Shown: positions 8,816 to 17,078, counted from the first letter of the stretch. The stretch is DNA of 48,631 nt from JBMOMT01 sp049324835 (GCA_049324835.1 JBMOMT010000063.1:1-48631); one strand, 5' to 3'. Notes: generated by a model not told the origin, from the letters alone. Program-made: numbers and translations.

Positions 8816-8934
8816 GGCGAATCAGGCCGGGTAGCATGGCTCGTAAACAAAAAGAGCACAGGATTTAGCTGCGAGTTTCCTCGAACCTTGCGTCCATGTG
8901 CTCCAGACTCGTCAATCCACCCGGCAGCATCGCC
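8816..8934 (-). ncRNA. Structured leader RNA of the formate dehydrogenase operon (candidate cis-regulatory RNA)
   Basis: Reading the minus strand, four perfectly nested helices can be drawn. P0 is GGCGA (8934-8930) with TCGCC (8820-8816). P1 is GCCGGGT (8925-8919) with ACCCGGC (8832-8826). P2 is GAGCACA (8903-8897) with TGTGCTC (8860-8854), extended past a bulged T by GGA/TCC (8895-8893 with 8863-8861). P3 is CGAG-GAAA-CTCG (8883-8872) with a GNRA loop. Between P2 and P3 is an asymmetric purine-rich internal loop. P2 is followed by five T residues, so it could also act as an attenuator. A further hairpin, CCAAC-AGAG-GTTGG (8952-8939), lies nearer the promoter. The element ends directly at the GTG of the small ORF. 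I do not recognise it as a known riboswitch class. Confidence 0.5.
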
Positions 8935-8982
8935 CCATCCAACCTCTGTTGGTGTATTGTTACCTGTGTCACAAGCACGCCC

Positions 8983-9011
8983 ATTATAGCATAACGATTT
9001 GTGGTTGTCAA
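8983..9011 (-). promoter_or_regulatory. Perfect-consensus sigma70 promoter of the formate dehydrogenase operon
   Basis: The minus strand reads TTGACA (9011-9006), a 17-bp spacer and TATAAT (8988-8983). The start point would be near 8976, giving a leader of about 260 nt before fdhA. The near-palindrome TGTGACACA lies close to the predicted +1 and could be a regulator site. A promoter this strong in front of a long structured leader suggests control after initiation. Confidence 0.85.
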
Positions 9012-9068
9012 GAAAAATAGCCCCTGCCACCGGGTTCCTCCGAGGTCGGTCAGAGCTTTGTGACGGGG

Positions 9069-9692
9069 CTAAACGTGAGGCATCACGATATCCTGAGATT
9101 CCTCGATGTGCCTGGTCAGGGCACGTTCCGAGGCGCGGCTATCTCGGATCTTCAACGCCTCGACGATAGCGCGGTGACTCTCCACCACACGCGGCAGATC
9201 GGTCATGCGGTTGAGCACCAGGTACCAGATGCGCAGGTCCAACGTATAGATCTGTTTGAGAGCGTTTTCCAGGAAAAGATTGCCCGCGGCATCATAGATG
9301 ATTTCGTGAAAACGTTGATCCAGGTGAATCCACGATTGGGTATCGGCTTTGCGGGCGGCCTCTTCGAACTGGGCCATCAGGGCTTCCAGTTGGGCCAGTT
9401 GATCATCGGAGGCTCGTTCGGCAGCCAGACGACCGCAGAGGCTCTCCAGCACCGAGCGCACCTCGAACAACTGATCTAGAATGCTGGCCAGGCTCTCCTC
9501 AGTGACCTTGACGCCCCCGGCTGTTCGTTCCAACCAGCCCTCCTGAACCAGCCGTCCCACCGCCTCGTTCACCGGCCCAGGGGCCAAACCCACCCGGCGC
9601 GCCAGAACGACCTCACTCACGGCGAGGCCGGGGTCCAATTCCAACGACACGATCGATTCTTTGATCAGCTCGTAAGCTTTGTCTGCACTCAT
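9069..9692 (-). CDS. GntR-family transcriptional regulator with FCD domain
   Basis: This 207-residue protein has an N-terminal winged helix-turn-helix (about 5-75; SEVVLARRVGLAPGPVNEAVGRLVQEGWL) and an FCD ligand-binding domain (about 80-205) with scattered Asp/His residues (LDQRFHEIIYDAAG, SHRAIVEAL) of the type that bind a metal and an organic acid. FCD regulators respond to small carboxylates or sugar acids. The start is ATG 9692, with GGGAG upstream. It lies immediately upstream of the formate dehydrogenase promoter on the same strand, which makes that operon a plausible target, but no operator was demonstrated. Confidence 0.88.
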   Translation of the reverse strand: MSADKAYELIKESIVSLELDPGLAVSEVVLARRVGLAPGPVNEAVGRLVQEGWLERTAGGVKVTEESLASILDQLFEVRSVLESLCGRLAAERASDDQLAQLEALMAQFEEAARKADTQSWIHLDQRFHEIIYDAAGNLFLENALKQIYTLDLRIWYLVLNRMTDLPRVVESHRAIVEALKIRDSRASERALTRHIEESQDIVMPHV

Positions 9693-9745
9693 CAGGGACT
9701 CCCTCGAAAGATGGAATGGCAAGCAAGAAGCAAGGATCGGCCCGT

Positions 9746-9774
9746 ATTTTACTCCAAATGTCGTCGGGCGGCAA
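9746..9774 (-). promoter_or_regulatory. Likely promoter of the GntR gene
   Basis: The minus strand reads TTGCCG (9774-9769), a 17-bp spacer and TAAAAT (9751-9746), placing a start about 45 nt before ATG 9692. It lies between the stop of the upstream kinase gene (9808) and the regulator. Confidence 0.5.
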
Positions 9775-9807
9775 ACGGCCTGGCTTCTGGGTGTTGCTGC
9801 CGTGGGC

Positions 9808-10698
9808 TCAGGCGAGCTGGCGTCCCGAAGCCGTTTCCAGCCACAGATCGCCCACACGCAGGCTGGCAGCGGTCGCCACAGCCGGAAAGGGCGTGCGCAC
9901 GGTGAGCGTGCGACGCCGCGCGTCCAGGTTTTCGATCACAGCCAGCGCCAGGGCAAAACCCGCCTCGTCCTGCAGCGCCAGCAGCCGTCCACGGAGCGCA
10001 CCATCGAGGCCGATGACCGGCAGTTTTTCGAGCGACAGGTCATGGCTGCTGGCATCCGCAAAATAACGACGAAAGCACGCCTGGCGGTGGGCTATGCGGG
10101 CCTGGCGGCTTTTTTCACCCACCGCCGCCGCGACGGGCCACTCGTACAGGCGCAGGCTTGGGCGACGACGCAGTGGCAGCAGAATGTGCTCCAGCTCGGC
10201 GCCGCGGGCCAGAGCGATGAGCGTCGTCGGTTGGAGCAGCTCGATCTTCCACTGCTTCAGCGCGCCTCCACCCACGGCCGCATCGACCATGCCACTGGTG
10301 TCCATCACCACGACCTGAGCGCCCTGTCGCACGGCCCAATCTTGCAGCTTGTGAGCTCCCACCACCACCGGCAGCATGTGTCCACGAGGAGAAACCGAGC
10401 CAACAAAAAAGACAGCCCGTGGCCCGTCCGGCGGGAAGGTGGGCGAACCGTCCTGGCCCAGGGCAATCGTCAGAGTGGCCGGCAGACCGAGGCTGCTCTG
10501 ACCCACGTCGCCATCGAGGTAGGCCACCCGGCGACCCAGGCGGCACAACTCCAGGTAAAGGTAACGGGCCAGAGTAGATTTGCCGGTATCCGTGTCTCCC
10601 AGGATCATCACCGTCCCCTGCAAACCGGCAAGGTCGATGCGCCGCCAGGCCGGCTGGGGGACGATGGCATCAACCGGTTTGAGCGCCGACATGCTCAT
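9808..10698 (-). CDS. Clp1/Grc3-type P-loop kinase (polynucleotide 5'-kinase family)
   Basis: This protein of about 296 residues has a Walker A motif, GDTDTGKSTLARYL (about 37-50), then YLDGDVGQSSLGLPATLT, the 'GDxGQS' sequence typical of Clp1/Grc3 kinases and related GTP-binding proteins. A C-terminal beta-rich domain follows, ending with repeated leucine-rich strands. In eukaryotes and archaea these enzymes phosphorylate RNA 5'-OH ends; bacterial members are poorly characterised. The start ATG 10698 overlaps the end of the S9 peptidase gene by 29 bp; ATG 10692 is an alternative. The longer frame to 10968 overlaps the peptidase and is low-complexity, so it was rejected. Expression is likely coupled to the peptidase. 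Confidence 0.75.
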   Translation of the reverse strand: MSMSALKPVDAIVPQPAWRRIDLAGLQGTVMILGDTDTGKSTLARYLYLELCRLGRRVAYLDGDVGQSSLGLPATLTIALGQDGSPTFPPDGPRAVFFVGSVSPRGHMLPVVVGAHKLQDWAVRQGAQVVVMDTSGMVDAAVGGGALKQWKIELLQPTTLIALARGAELEHILLPLRRRPSLRLYEWPVAAAVGEKSRQARIAHRQACFRRYFADASSHDLSLEKLPVIGLDGALRGRLLALQDEAGFALALAVIENLDARRRTLTVRTPFPAVATAASLRVGDLWLETASGRQLA

Positions 10699-12724
10699 CG
10701 AACCAGGCCACGATGCGGTTGATGCGGTCGATGCGGTGTTTGGGCTCGCCGCTGCGAGAGAGCTCGTGGCCCTCACGTGGGTAGCGCACCAAGACCACCT
10801 CGCGCCCCAGGCGCTTGAGCGCGGTATAGAGCTGCTCAGCGTCAGAGATGGGCGCGCGGTAGTCGTGCTCAGAGTGGACGATGAGCAGCGGCGTGTGAAT
10901 CTGCTCGACGTAGGCCAGCGGCGAGTGCTGCCACAACAACAAGGGATCGTCCCAATAGGACGCGCCATACTGGCTCTCGGTGAAGCGTGGGATGTCGGTG
11001 GTGCCGGTGAAGGAGATCAGGTTGTAGACGCCCCGCTGCGAGACCGCCGCCTTGAAACGATCGTCGTGGCCGATGAGCCAGGCGGTCATGTAGCCGCCGT
11101 AAGAACCGCCGGTGACGGCCAACCGTTCTGGATCCACGTAACCCCGCCGGATCACCAACTCCAGGCCGATCAAATAATCCTGCTGATCGGCAAAGCCCCA
11201 GTGGGCGTGGGTGGCCGTGCGGAACGCATGGCCATAGCCGCTGGAGGCGCGGGGGTTGCAGTAAAAGACCACGTATCCCCGCGCCGCCAGCACCTGGAAT
11301 TCGTGCCACATGCTGGGCTCGGCGGGACCCCACATGGCATGCGGGCCGCCGTGGATCTCGAGCACCAGGGGGTATGTTTGGGTCGGATCAAAATCGGGCG
11401 GCTTGACGATCCAACCCTGGATGGGCGTGCCGTCGTGCGATTCGTACCACATCTCTTCGGTGAGAGCCAGCGTTTTGCCCGCCAGAAACGAGGCATTGAT
11501 CTCGGTCAGGCGACGCTCGCCCTGTCCGGTGGCATCAAAAACGAACAGATCGGCCAGAGTTCCCGGCTCGCTGATGGCGCAGACCAGGTGATCGGTGCCG
11601 GCGTCCAGGCCGGTGACGTAACGCACGCCACCGATCACCGGCTCCACCGGGCCGCCGTGGGGCCGCACGCGGTAGACGCCGTTGTTGCCGTGAACGGCGG
11701 CCGTAAAGTAGAGCCATTGGCTGTCTGACGACCAGCAAAACTCACCGACGGGGGCATCCAGATCGCCGGTCAGCTCGATGGCCGGGCCTCCGCCGGCAGG
11801 CACCACCGCCAGCCGCGCCGTCTGGGAAAACGGTCGTTCATCCAACAGGTGAATATACGCCACCCAGCGGCCATCGGGCGAGGGCCAGGGCGATTGAGGA
11901 TGGTAACCCGGCTGGCTCAGCACCAGCGGTTCGCCGCCCGAAACGGACAGGCGCAGCACCTGGCCGTTAAAGTTGAGATCGTGGGCCTGAGGGTCGCGCA
12001 CGGCCCAGGTGACGAGGGCCGCTTCTTCAGCGTCGCCGGTCGTTAACCAGGCCGGTGGGGCAAAGTCATAATCGCCGTCGGTGACGCGCTGCGGGCGAGT
12101 ATCCCCGGCATCCACGTCGATCAGGTACACGTGAGAGTAACGATCCGACAAAAAATTGGTGCCGGCGCGGTAGGGCAGGCGCTCGATGAGACGTGGGTCG
12201 CATTTTTTCTCGTCGGCCTTCTTTTTTTCCTCAGCCCGCCGCTGGCGCTCGTCGGCGTCGAGCTGCTCTCGAGGCTCGCCGGCGGCTTCGGCAGCCCGCT
12301 CCTCGGCGTTGACCGGCGAGAGAAAAGCGAGGCGTCGCCCGTCGGGCGACCAGGCGGCGGCGGTAGCGCCGTTTTCCATGTTGGTGAGGCGCCGGGCTTC
12401 ACCGCCGTCGAGGTCGATGAGGTAAATCTGGTTTTTATCGCCGTGGCGGTTGGAAACAAAGACCAGACGCGAGCCATCGGGCGACCAGCGGGGCGAGGTG
12501 TCGCGCTTTTCGCCGGCCGTGAAAGGCTTGCCGGGGCCGCCAGCGGTGGCAGCGACCCAGACGGCGCTGCGATAGCTGTTGTTGGCCTGGTCCACCGTCA
12601 CCAGCACGTAGGCCACGCGAGAGCCATCGGGACTGAGGCGCGGCTCTTCCAGGCGGCGGAGGTGGTAAAAATCTTTGGCGGTGATCAGGTGTTCTGCCCC
12701 TTGGGTGGACGAGTTGGTGGTCAT
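10670..12724 (-). CDS. S9 family serine peptidase (acylaminoacyl-peptidase/DPP-like)
   Basis: This 684-residue enzyme has an N-terminal beta-propeller made of PD40/TolB-like repeats (for example SPDGSRVAYVLV, SPDGSRLVFVSN, SPDGRRLAFLSP) to about residue 420. A C-terminal alpha/beta-hydrolase domain follows, with nucleophile Ser in GGSYGGYMTAW, Asp in HSEHDYR and His in REGHELSR. Family S9 enzymes cleave short peptides admitted through the propeller. There is no signal peptide, so it is cytosolic. ATG 12724 was chosen for GGAGG (12733-12737), about 8 bases upstream; the frame to 12811 has no such site. A Glu/Lys-rich insert lies near residue 140-170. Confidence 0.92.
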   Translation of the reverse strand: MTTNSSTQGAEHLITAKDFYHLRRLEEPRLSPDGSRVAYVLVTVDQANNSYRSAVWVAATAGGPGKPFTAGEKRDTSPRWSPDGSRLVFVSNRHGDKNQIYLIDLDGGEARRLTNMENGATAAAWSPDGRRLAFLSPVNAEERAAEAAGEPREQLDADERQRRAEEKKKADEKKCDPRLIERLPYRAGTNFLSDRYSHVYLIDVDAGDTRPQRVTDGDYDFAPPAWLTTGDAEEAALVTWAVRDPQAHDLNFNGQVLRLSVSGGEPLVLSQPGYHPQSPWPSPDGRWVAYIHLLDERPFSQTARLAVVPAGGGPAIELTGDLDAPVGEFCWSSDSQWLYFTAAVHGNNGVYRVRPHGGPVEPVIGGVRYVTGLDAGTDHLVCAISEPGTLADLFVFDATGQGERRLTEINASFLAGKTLALTEEMWYESHDGTPIQGWIVKPPDFDPTQTYPLVLEIHGGPHAMWGPAEPSMWHEFQVLAARGYVVFYCNPRASSGYGHAFRTATHAHWGFADQQDYLIGLELVIRRGYVDPERLAVTGGSYGGYMTAWLIGHDDRFKAAVSQRGVYNLISFTGTTDIPRFTESQYGASYWDDPLLLWQHSPLAYVEQIHTPLLIVHSEHDYRAPISDAEQLYTALKRLGREVVLVRYPREGHELSRSGEPKHRIDRINRIVAWFDEHVGAQTG

Positions 12725-12785
12725 CTTTTTTTCCTCCTGTGCAGAGAGCGGTATCGCGGCGAACGGGTGGGTCTCGTCGCGCGAT

Positions 12786-12813
12786 ATTGTATCAGAAAGC
12801 CTGTTTTTCACAA
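12786..12813 (-). promoter_or_regulatory. Likely promoter of the S9 peptidase/kinase pair
   Basis: The minus strand reads TTGTGA (12813-12808), a 16-bp spacer and TACAAT (12791-12786), about 60 nt before the peptidase start, in the gap after recD2. Confidence 0.5.
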
Positions 12814-12840
12814 GTGAGGGCGAGTCGGTGACTCGCGCCG

Positions 12841-15045
12841 CTACGGCCGCATCAGCCGCACGTCGAGAGCAGAGTGGCGTTGCGCCACGCGATCGTTGCG
12901 CACAGCGACGGCGATGGCCTTGCGTGCGCCCACCAATACCACCAATCGCTGCGCGCGCGTCACGGCGGTGTAGAGCAGGTTACGTTGTAACATGACGTAA
13001 TGCGCCATCATGACCGGCATCACCACGGCGGGATATTCGCTGCCCTGGCTGCGGTGCACACTGATGGCATAGGCGTGGCTCAACTCGTCGGCGCTGGCCC
13101 AGTCGTAAATCACGCCGCGGCCATCCACATCGACCGTCAGTGTCTGGCTCACCGGATCGATGGCGGTGATGCGGCCCACGTCGCCGTTGAACACGTCCAG
13201 ATCGTAATTGTTGCGCAACTGGATCACCCGGTCGCCGGTGCGAAAGGTCCGCCCGGCCAATCGGCGTTCGGCTTTGTCCGGCCCAGCTGGGTTGAGCGCC
13301 TCCTGGAGGCGTTGGTTCAGGTTGCCCACACCCACCGCACCCCGATACATGGGGCTGAGCACCTGAATGTGAGACAGCGCATCCAGGCCGAATTTCTGCG
13401 GGATGCGGTTCTGCACAATGTCCACGACGAGATCGGCGGCGGTTTCCGGGTCTTGATCGACGAAAAGGAAAAAATCGGCGGCGTCGTGGGCAAAGCGCGG
13501 CATGAGGCCGCGGTTGATGCGGTGAGCGTTTTCGATGATATAACTGCCCTCGGCCTGGCGAAAGATGGTCTCCAAGCGCACCACCGCCGCCAGCCCAGAG
13601 TCGATGACGTCGCGTAACACGTTGCCCGCGCCCACGCTGGGCAATTGATCCACGTCGCCCACCAGCAGCAGGTGGCAACCGGCTGGCGCCGCCTTGAAGA
13701 GCTGGTTGGCCAGCAGCAGATCCAGCATGCTGGCCTCGTCGATGATGACCATATCGGCGTGCAGGGGGTTCTCGGCGTTGCGCTTGAAGCCCTCCTGCGG
13801 CGCATATTCCAGCAGGCGATGGATCGTTTTGGCGGGGCGGTCGGTAGCTTCGGAGAGACGCCTGGCCGCCCTGCCGGTGGGAGAGGCCAGCAGGTAGGGA
13901 TGACGGCGAGCCTCCAGCAGCCGCAGGATGGTCCGGACGGTGGTGGTTTTGCCGGTGCCAGGCCCGCCGGTGAGCACGGTGAGCGGGTGAGTGAGGGCGG
14001 TGCGCACGGCCTCTTTTTGTGTGGCCGCGAGTTGCAGCGACGATTTTTCGTCCAGGTAGGCAAAAGTCTCTTCCCAGCGGGCCGTCTGAAAAAAGGCCAG
14101 CCGGTCGTGGGCAGGATCGGCCAGGGCGCGCAACCGGTTGGCCGCGCCCACCTCGCCATAATAGAACGGCGCCAGGTAGACGGCCTGCTCTTCGCGGACA
14201 GCCTGCCCGGCGCGCTGCCCGGCGCTGGGGTAGACCAGGGTTTCGCGATGCACCAACTCGTCGGTTTCCAGGGCTTCGATGCCCTGGGCGATCAGATCGG
14301 TCTGGACGTTGAGGATGCGGGAAGCCTCGGCGGTTAGCTCTTCCTGCGGCGCATAGACGTGCCCCTCGTCGGCCAGCTGGCTCAACACGTGGCTCACCCC
14401 GGCGGCCACCCGCTGCGGCGCGTCTTCCGGAATGCCCAGATTACGGGCGATCTTGTCGGCGGTGAGAAAGCCAATGCCGTAAATATCACGCGCCAGGCGA
14501 TAGGGGTCTTGCTGCACCACGGCGATGGATTCGTCGCCGTAGGTCTTGTAGATTTTGACCGCCAGCGAGGTGCTCACCTGGTGGGATTGCAGAAACAGCA
14601 TCACCTCTTTGATCTGTTTCTGTTCCTCCCAGGCGCGCCGGATGAGCGCCACCCGCTTGTGGCCGATGCCCAACACCGCAAGTAGACGCTCTGGCTGGCG
14701 TTCGATGACCTCGAGGGTATCGGCGCCGAATTTTTTGACGATGCGCCGGGCCATCACCGGGCCGATGCCCTTGATCAGTCCGGAGCCCAGGTAGCGCCGG
14801 ATGCCCTCGACGGTGGCCGGCAACACACTCTGGTAGTCCAGCACCTTGAACTGGCGACCATAACGCGGGTGGGCCGTCCATAGCCCTTCCAGGCGCAGAT
14901 GCTCGCCGGCGTTGACCTCGGCCAGGTTACCCACGGCGGTCACCAGCTCCAGGTAGCCCTCAACGGCCAGGCGAACGACGGTGTAGCCGCTTTCCGGATT
15001 GTGATAGGTGATGCGTTCGACGGTGCCTTGGAGTGTTTCGTGCAT
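12841..15045 (-). CDS. recD2: ATP-dependent DNA helicase RecD2
   Basis: This 734-residue superfamily 1B helicase has an N-terminal OB-like region, tandem helix-hairpin-helix motifs (LGSGLIKGIGPVMARRIVKKFG; LAVLGIGHKRVALIRRAW), and RecA-like motor domains with Walker A GGPGTGKTTT, DEAS box VIIDEASMLD, motif III GDVDQLPSVGAG and C-terminal motif VI (AVTRAQRLVVLVG). The SH3-like insertion region precedes SVHRSQGSEYPAVV. RecD2 enzymes unwind DNA 5' to 3' and act in repair in bacteria lacking RecBC. ATG 15045 (MHETLQGTVER) matches the family N-terminus; there is no strong ribosome site. The frame to 15093 adds a poorly conserved extension. Confidence 0.93.
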   Translation of the reverse strand: MHETLQGTVERITYHNPESGYTVVRLAVEGYLELVTAVGNLAEVNAGEHLRLEGLWTAHPRYGRQFKVLDYQSVLPATVEGIRRYLGSGLIKGIGPVMARRIVKKFGADTLEVIERQPERLLAVLGIGHKRVALIRRAWEEQKQIKEVMLFLQSHQVSTSLAVKIYKTYGDESIAVVQQDPYRLARDIYGIGFLTADKIARNLGIPEDAPQRVAAGVSHVLSQLADEGHVYAPQEELTAEASRILNVQTDLIAQGIEALETDELVHRETLVYPSAGQRAGQAVREEQAVYLAPFYYGEVGAANRLRALADPAHDRLAFFQTARWEETFAYLDEKSSLQLAATQKEAVRTALTHPLTVLTGGPGTGKTTTVRTILRLLEARRHPYLLASPTGRAARRLSEATDRPAKTIHRLLEYAPQEGFKRNAENPLHADMVIIDEASMLDLLLANQLFKAAPAGCHLLLVGDVDQLPSVGAGNVLRDVIDSGLAAVVRLETIFRQAEGSYIIENAHRINRGLMPRFAHDAADFFLFVDQDPETAADLVVDIVQNRIPQKFGLDALSHIQVLSPMYRGAVGVGNLNQRLQEALNPAGPDKAERRLAGRTFRTGDRVIQLRNNYDLDVFNGDVGRITAIDPVSQTLTVDVDGRGVIYDWASADELSHAYAISVHRSQGSEYPAVVMPVMMAHYVMLQRNLLYTAVTRAQRLVVLVGARKAIAVAVRNDRVAQRHSALDVRLMRP

Positions 15046-15168
15046 ACGATTTTGCCAGGACGCAATGGGACACGGATGCACACCGATGGGCACACACCTG
15101 AAAAACGGCCGGCCAAATCTGTTGAACGGTGTGAAGCCGTGTCCTCAGAGCGTGAACGGCCAGGGCCG

Positions 15169-15206
15169 GCGATTTTAGCCCGCGGGAAGGTAGGCTGAAC
15201 AGTTAC
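15169..15206 (-). repeat. Solo MITE terminal repeat (degenerate third copy)
   Basis: On the minus strand this 38-base stretch begins GTAACTGTTCAGCCTACC and matches the left end of the two complete elements at 19111 and 32524, with about five mismatches; similarity then stops. No second end or target duplication was found nearby. It starts 7 bp beyond the thioesterase stop and points towards recD2, in the same orientation relative to the downstream gene as the complete copies. Confidence 0.7.
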
Positions 15207-15213
15207 ACGCCCG

Positions 15214-15621
15214 TTAACCGGTGGTCATCATCTGGCGCAGCCAGGATGGCACGGTGCGCGGGCGGCCCTGACCATCGATGCAGACGTGGCTGGTTCGGCC
15301 CGTCACCAGTTGTTGATCGGTTTCGGCGTGACGCACCTGGTAGGCAAAGGTGAACCCCCGGCTGCGCAATTCGGCCACCCAGGCGCGTACGACCACGGCG
15401 TGGCCGTAACGGGCCGGAGCGTGAAAGCGGGCCTCCAAACCGGTGACGGCGAAAAAATAACCCGCCGCCTCCACCTGGGCGTAATTGTGGCCCATCTGGC
15501 GCATGTACTCGCTGCGCGCCTCCTCGAACCAGACCGGATAGACGCTGTGATGCACGATGCCCATGGCGTCGGTTTCGGCGTAACGCACGTAAAAGGTGGT
15601 TTCCACCGCGCCGGTATCCAT
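15214..15621 (-). CDS. Acyl-CoA thioesterase, YbgC/FadM type (hot-dog fold)
   Basis: This 135-residue protein matches the 4-hydroxybenzoyl-CoA thioesterase/YbgC group: RYAETDAMGIVHHSVYPVWFEEAR contains the catalytic Asp and the conserved H-x-x-Y-x-x-W/F-E segment, and SHVCID lies near the C-terminus. Such enzymes hydrolyse short or aromatic acyl-CoA thioesters. ATG 15621 was preferred; an upstream TTG (15633) would overlap the aminotransferase stop. It lies 4 bp after the aminotransferase gene, so they form one transcription unit. The substrate is not predictable from sequence. Confidence 0.88.
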   Translation of the reverse strand: MDTGAVETTFYVRYAETDAMGIVHHSVYPVWFEEARSEYMRQMGHNYAQVEAAGYFFAVTGLEARFHAPARYGHAVVVRAWVAELRSRGFTFAYQVRHAETDQQLVTGRTSHVCIDGQGRPRTVPSWLRQMMTTG

Positions 15622-15625
15622 GTCG

Positions 15626-16855
15626 CTACCCAAAGGTGCGCAGCATCGCCTGAGTCAGCCGTTTGATGCCCTCCTGGATCATCTCTGGCCTGGCGTTGGA
15701 AAAGTTGAGCCGCATGCAACACCGGCCGCCCTTACCGTCGGGGTAAAAGGCTGTGCCCGGCACAAAGGCCACCTTTTCCTGAACCGCCTTTTCGAGCAGC
15801 TCTTCCGCATCGACGTGCTCTGGCATGCGCGCCCACAGAAACAGCCCCCCTTGAGGCCGCGTCCAGTGAACCCCTGCCGGAAAGTGATCCGCCATGGCGT
15901 CCAGCATCACGTCGCGGCGCTCCCTGTAGGCGGCGCGGATGCGCTGCACGTGGCGTTTGATGATGCCCCGCTCGGCGATATCGTGGGCGACGAACTGGGC
16001 AAAGCTGCTGGTGTGTAGATCCGCGCCCTGCTTGGCCTGTACCAATCGGGCGATGACCTTTTCCGGGGCGACGATCCAGCCCAGCCGGATGCCCGGCGAG
16101 AGGGTTTTGGAAAAGGTGCTGAGATAAATGACGTTCTCTTTGTGCATCGAGATCAACGGCGCAATGTCTTCACCCTCGAAACGGAGCTGGCCGTAGGGAT
16201 CGTCTTCGACGATGAAAGCGCCGTGTTGGGCAGCCAGTTCAACGATGCGCTGTCGCCGCTCAAAAGGCAGGGTGGTGCCGGCGGGGTTGTGAAAGTTGGG
16301 CAGGACATAGATGAACTTGATGCGGTGCTTTTTGAGGGCCTGCGCCACGAGTTCTGGGTCCATGCCTTCGTCGTCCAGAGGAGCAGTGATGAACTCGGGT
16401 TTGTAGACCTGCCAGGCCTGGATGGCTCCCAGATAAGTGGGGGCATCGGTCAGGATTTTGTCGCCGTTGTTGATGAACAGTCGCCCGATGAGATCCAACG
16501 CCTGCTGCGAGCCGTTGGTCATGAGGATGTTATCTGCCACGGAGGGGATGCCGTACTTTTGCATCGACTCGGCCAGGAACTCTTTGAGTGGCGGGTAGCC
16601 CTCGCTGGGGCCATATTGCAGCGCTGTCTCGCCGTGGTTTTCCAGAACATAGTTGCAGGCTTCTTTGAACTCGCGCACCGGGAAAAGCTCTGGCGCGGGC
16701 ATGCCTCCGGCAAAAGAGATGACATCTGGCAGCATGGTAAACTTGAGCAACTCGCGGATCACCGAACTGCGCATGCGCGCCGAACGTTTGGACATGGCCG
16801 CTTCCCAATCGGTGGTCCACTGGTCCAACAGTTCCGGAACAGCGTGATCAAACAT
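15626..16855 (-). CDS. PLP-dependent class I aminotransferase (2-aminoadipate/aromatic, LysN-like)
   Basis: This 409-residue enzyme has the fold I aminotransferase layout: ISFAGGMPAPELFP near the N-terminus, YGPSEGYPPLKEFLA, NGSQQALDLIGR, the Asn/Asp/Tyr cofactor contacts (LPNFHNPAGTT, VEDDPYGQLRF), the Schiff-base Lys in STFSKTLSPGIRLGW, and the C-terminal Arg in MRLNFSNARPE. This pattern is typical of LysN/2-aminoadipate transaminases and relatives, which also accept aromatic or branched-chain substrates. ATG 16855 has a strong GAGGAGG site and lies after a 217-nt leader that contains a terminator-like hairpin. It probably forms an operon with the thioesterase gene. Exact substrate uncertain. 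Confidence 0.9.
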   Translation of the reverse strand: MFDHAVPELLDQWTTDWEAAMSKRSARMRSSVIRELLKFTMLPDVISFAGGMPAPELFPVREFKEACNYVLENHGETALQYGPSEGYPPLKEFLAESMQKYGIPSVADNILMTNGSQQALDLIGRLFINNGDKILTDAPTYLGAIQAWQVYKPEFITAPLDDEGMDPELVAQALKKHRIKFIYVLPNFHNPAGTTLPFERRQRIVELAAQHGAFIVEDDPYGQLRFEGEDIAPLISMHKENVIYLSTFSKTLSPGIRLGWIVAPEKVIARLVQAKQGADLHTSSFAQFVAHDIAERGIIKRHVQRIRAAYRERRDVMLDAMADHFPAGVHWTRPQGGLFLWARMPEHVDAEELLEKAVQEKVAFVPGTAFYPDGKGGRCCMRLNFSNARPEMIQEGIKRLTQAMLRTFG

Positions 16856-16890
16856 CAGTTACCTCCTCGGTGAGTTTTTTGCGCGAGAAA

Positions 16891-16940
16891 CAAAAATGAG
16901 GGGCCTGTCGCCAATCACTCACGACCAGAACACCCCTCAT
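16891..16940 (-). terminator. Terminator/attenuator in the aminotransferase leader
   Basis: The minus strand has ATGAGGGG (16940-16933) pairing with CCCCTCAT (16903-16896). Inner pairing CTG/CAG and TCG/CGA extends it, and it is followed by TTTTTGTTTC. Flanking GCGCGA/TCGCGC can close an outer helix. It lies downstream of a promoter (17107-17079) and about 40 nt before the aminotransferase start, so it works either as an attenuator of that gene or as the terminator of the kinase gene ending at 17104. Confidence 0.65.
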
Positions 16941-17010
16941 TCGCGCTTTGGATGGGTATGGGTATAAATAACAGCACCCCAATCGAGTTCAGCATGGCGC
17001 CCAAGCCCAT
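16915..17010 (-). CDS. Possible leader peptide upstream of the aminotransferase
   Basis: ATG 17010 opens a 31-residue frame containing the run GVLLFIPIPI. It includes rare codons for this GC-rich genome (two ATA Ile and one TTA Leu), and it stops at 16917-16915 in the loop of the terminator-like hairpin. Clustered branched-chain codons resemble attenuation peptides of ilv/leu operons. The stop sits further into the hairpin than in the classical arrangement. A second overlapping frame (ATG 17066 to 16989, 25 residues, three Trp) is also open. Neither is proven. Confidence 0.3.
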   Translation of the reverse strand: MGLGAMLNSIGVLLFIPIPIQSANEGCSGRE

Positions 17011-17078
17011 ACCTCAAGCTCCTTCCAGGCATCAACGGCAACGGCCTCATTGCCTGTCCGTTTCATCGTTCGATTGTC

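Noticed and set aside
8816..8934. Resemblance of the fdhA leader to the c-di-GMP-I (GEMM) riboswitch
   Set aside because: GACGCAA and a GCTAAA stretch recall GEMM, but the order of the GNRA hairpin and the other conserved blocks does not match; the likeness is probably chance.
8812..9030. 72-codon minus-strand frame across the formate dehydrogenase promoter
   Set aside because: It would start upstream of the perfect promoter and run through the structured leader; no ribosome site and no motifs.
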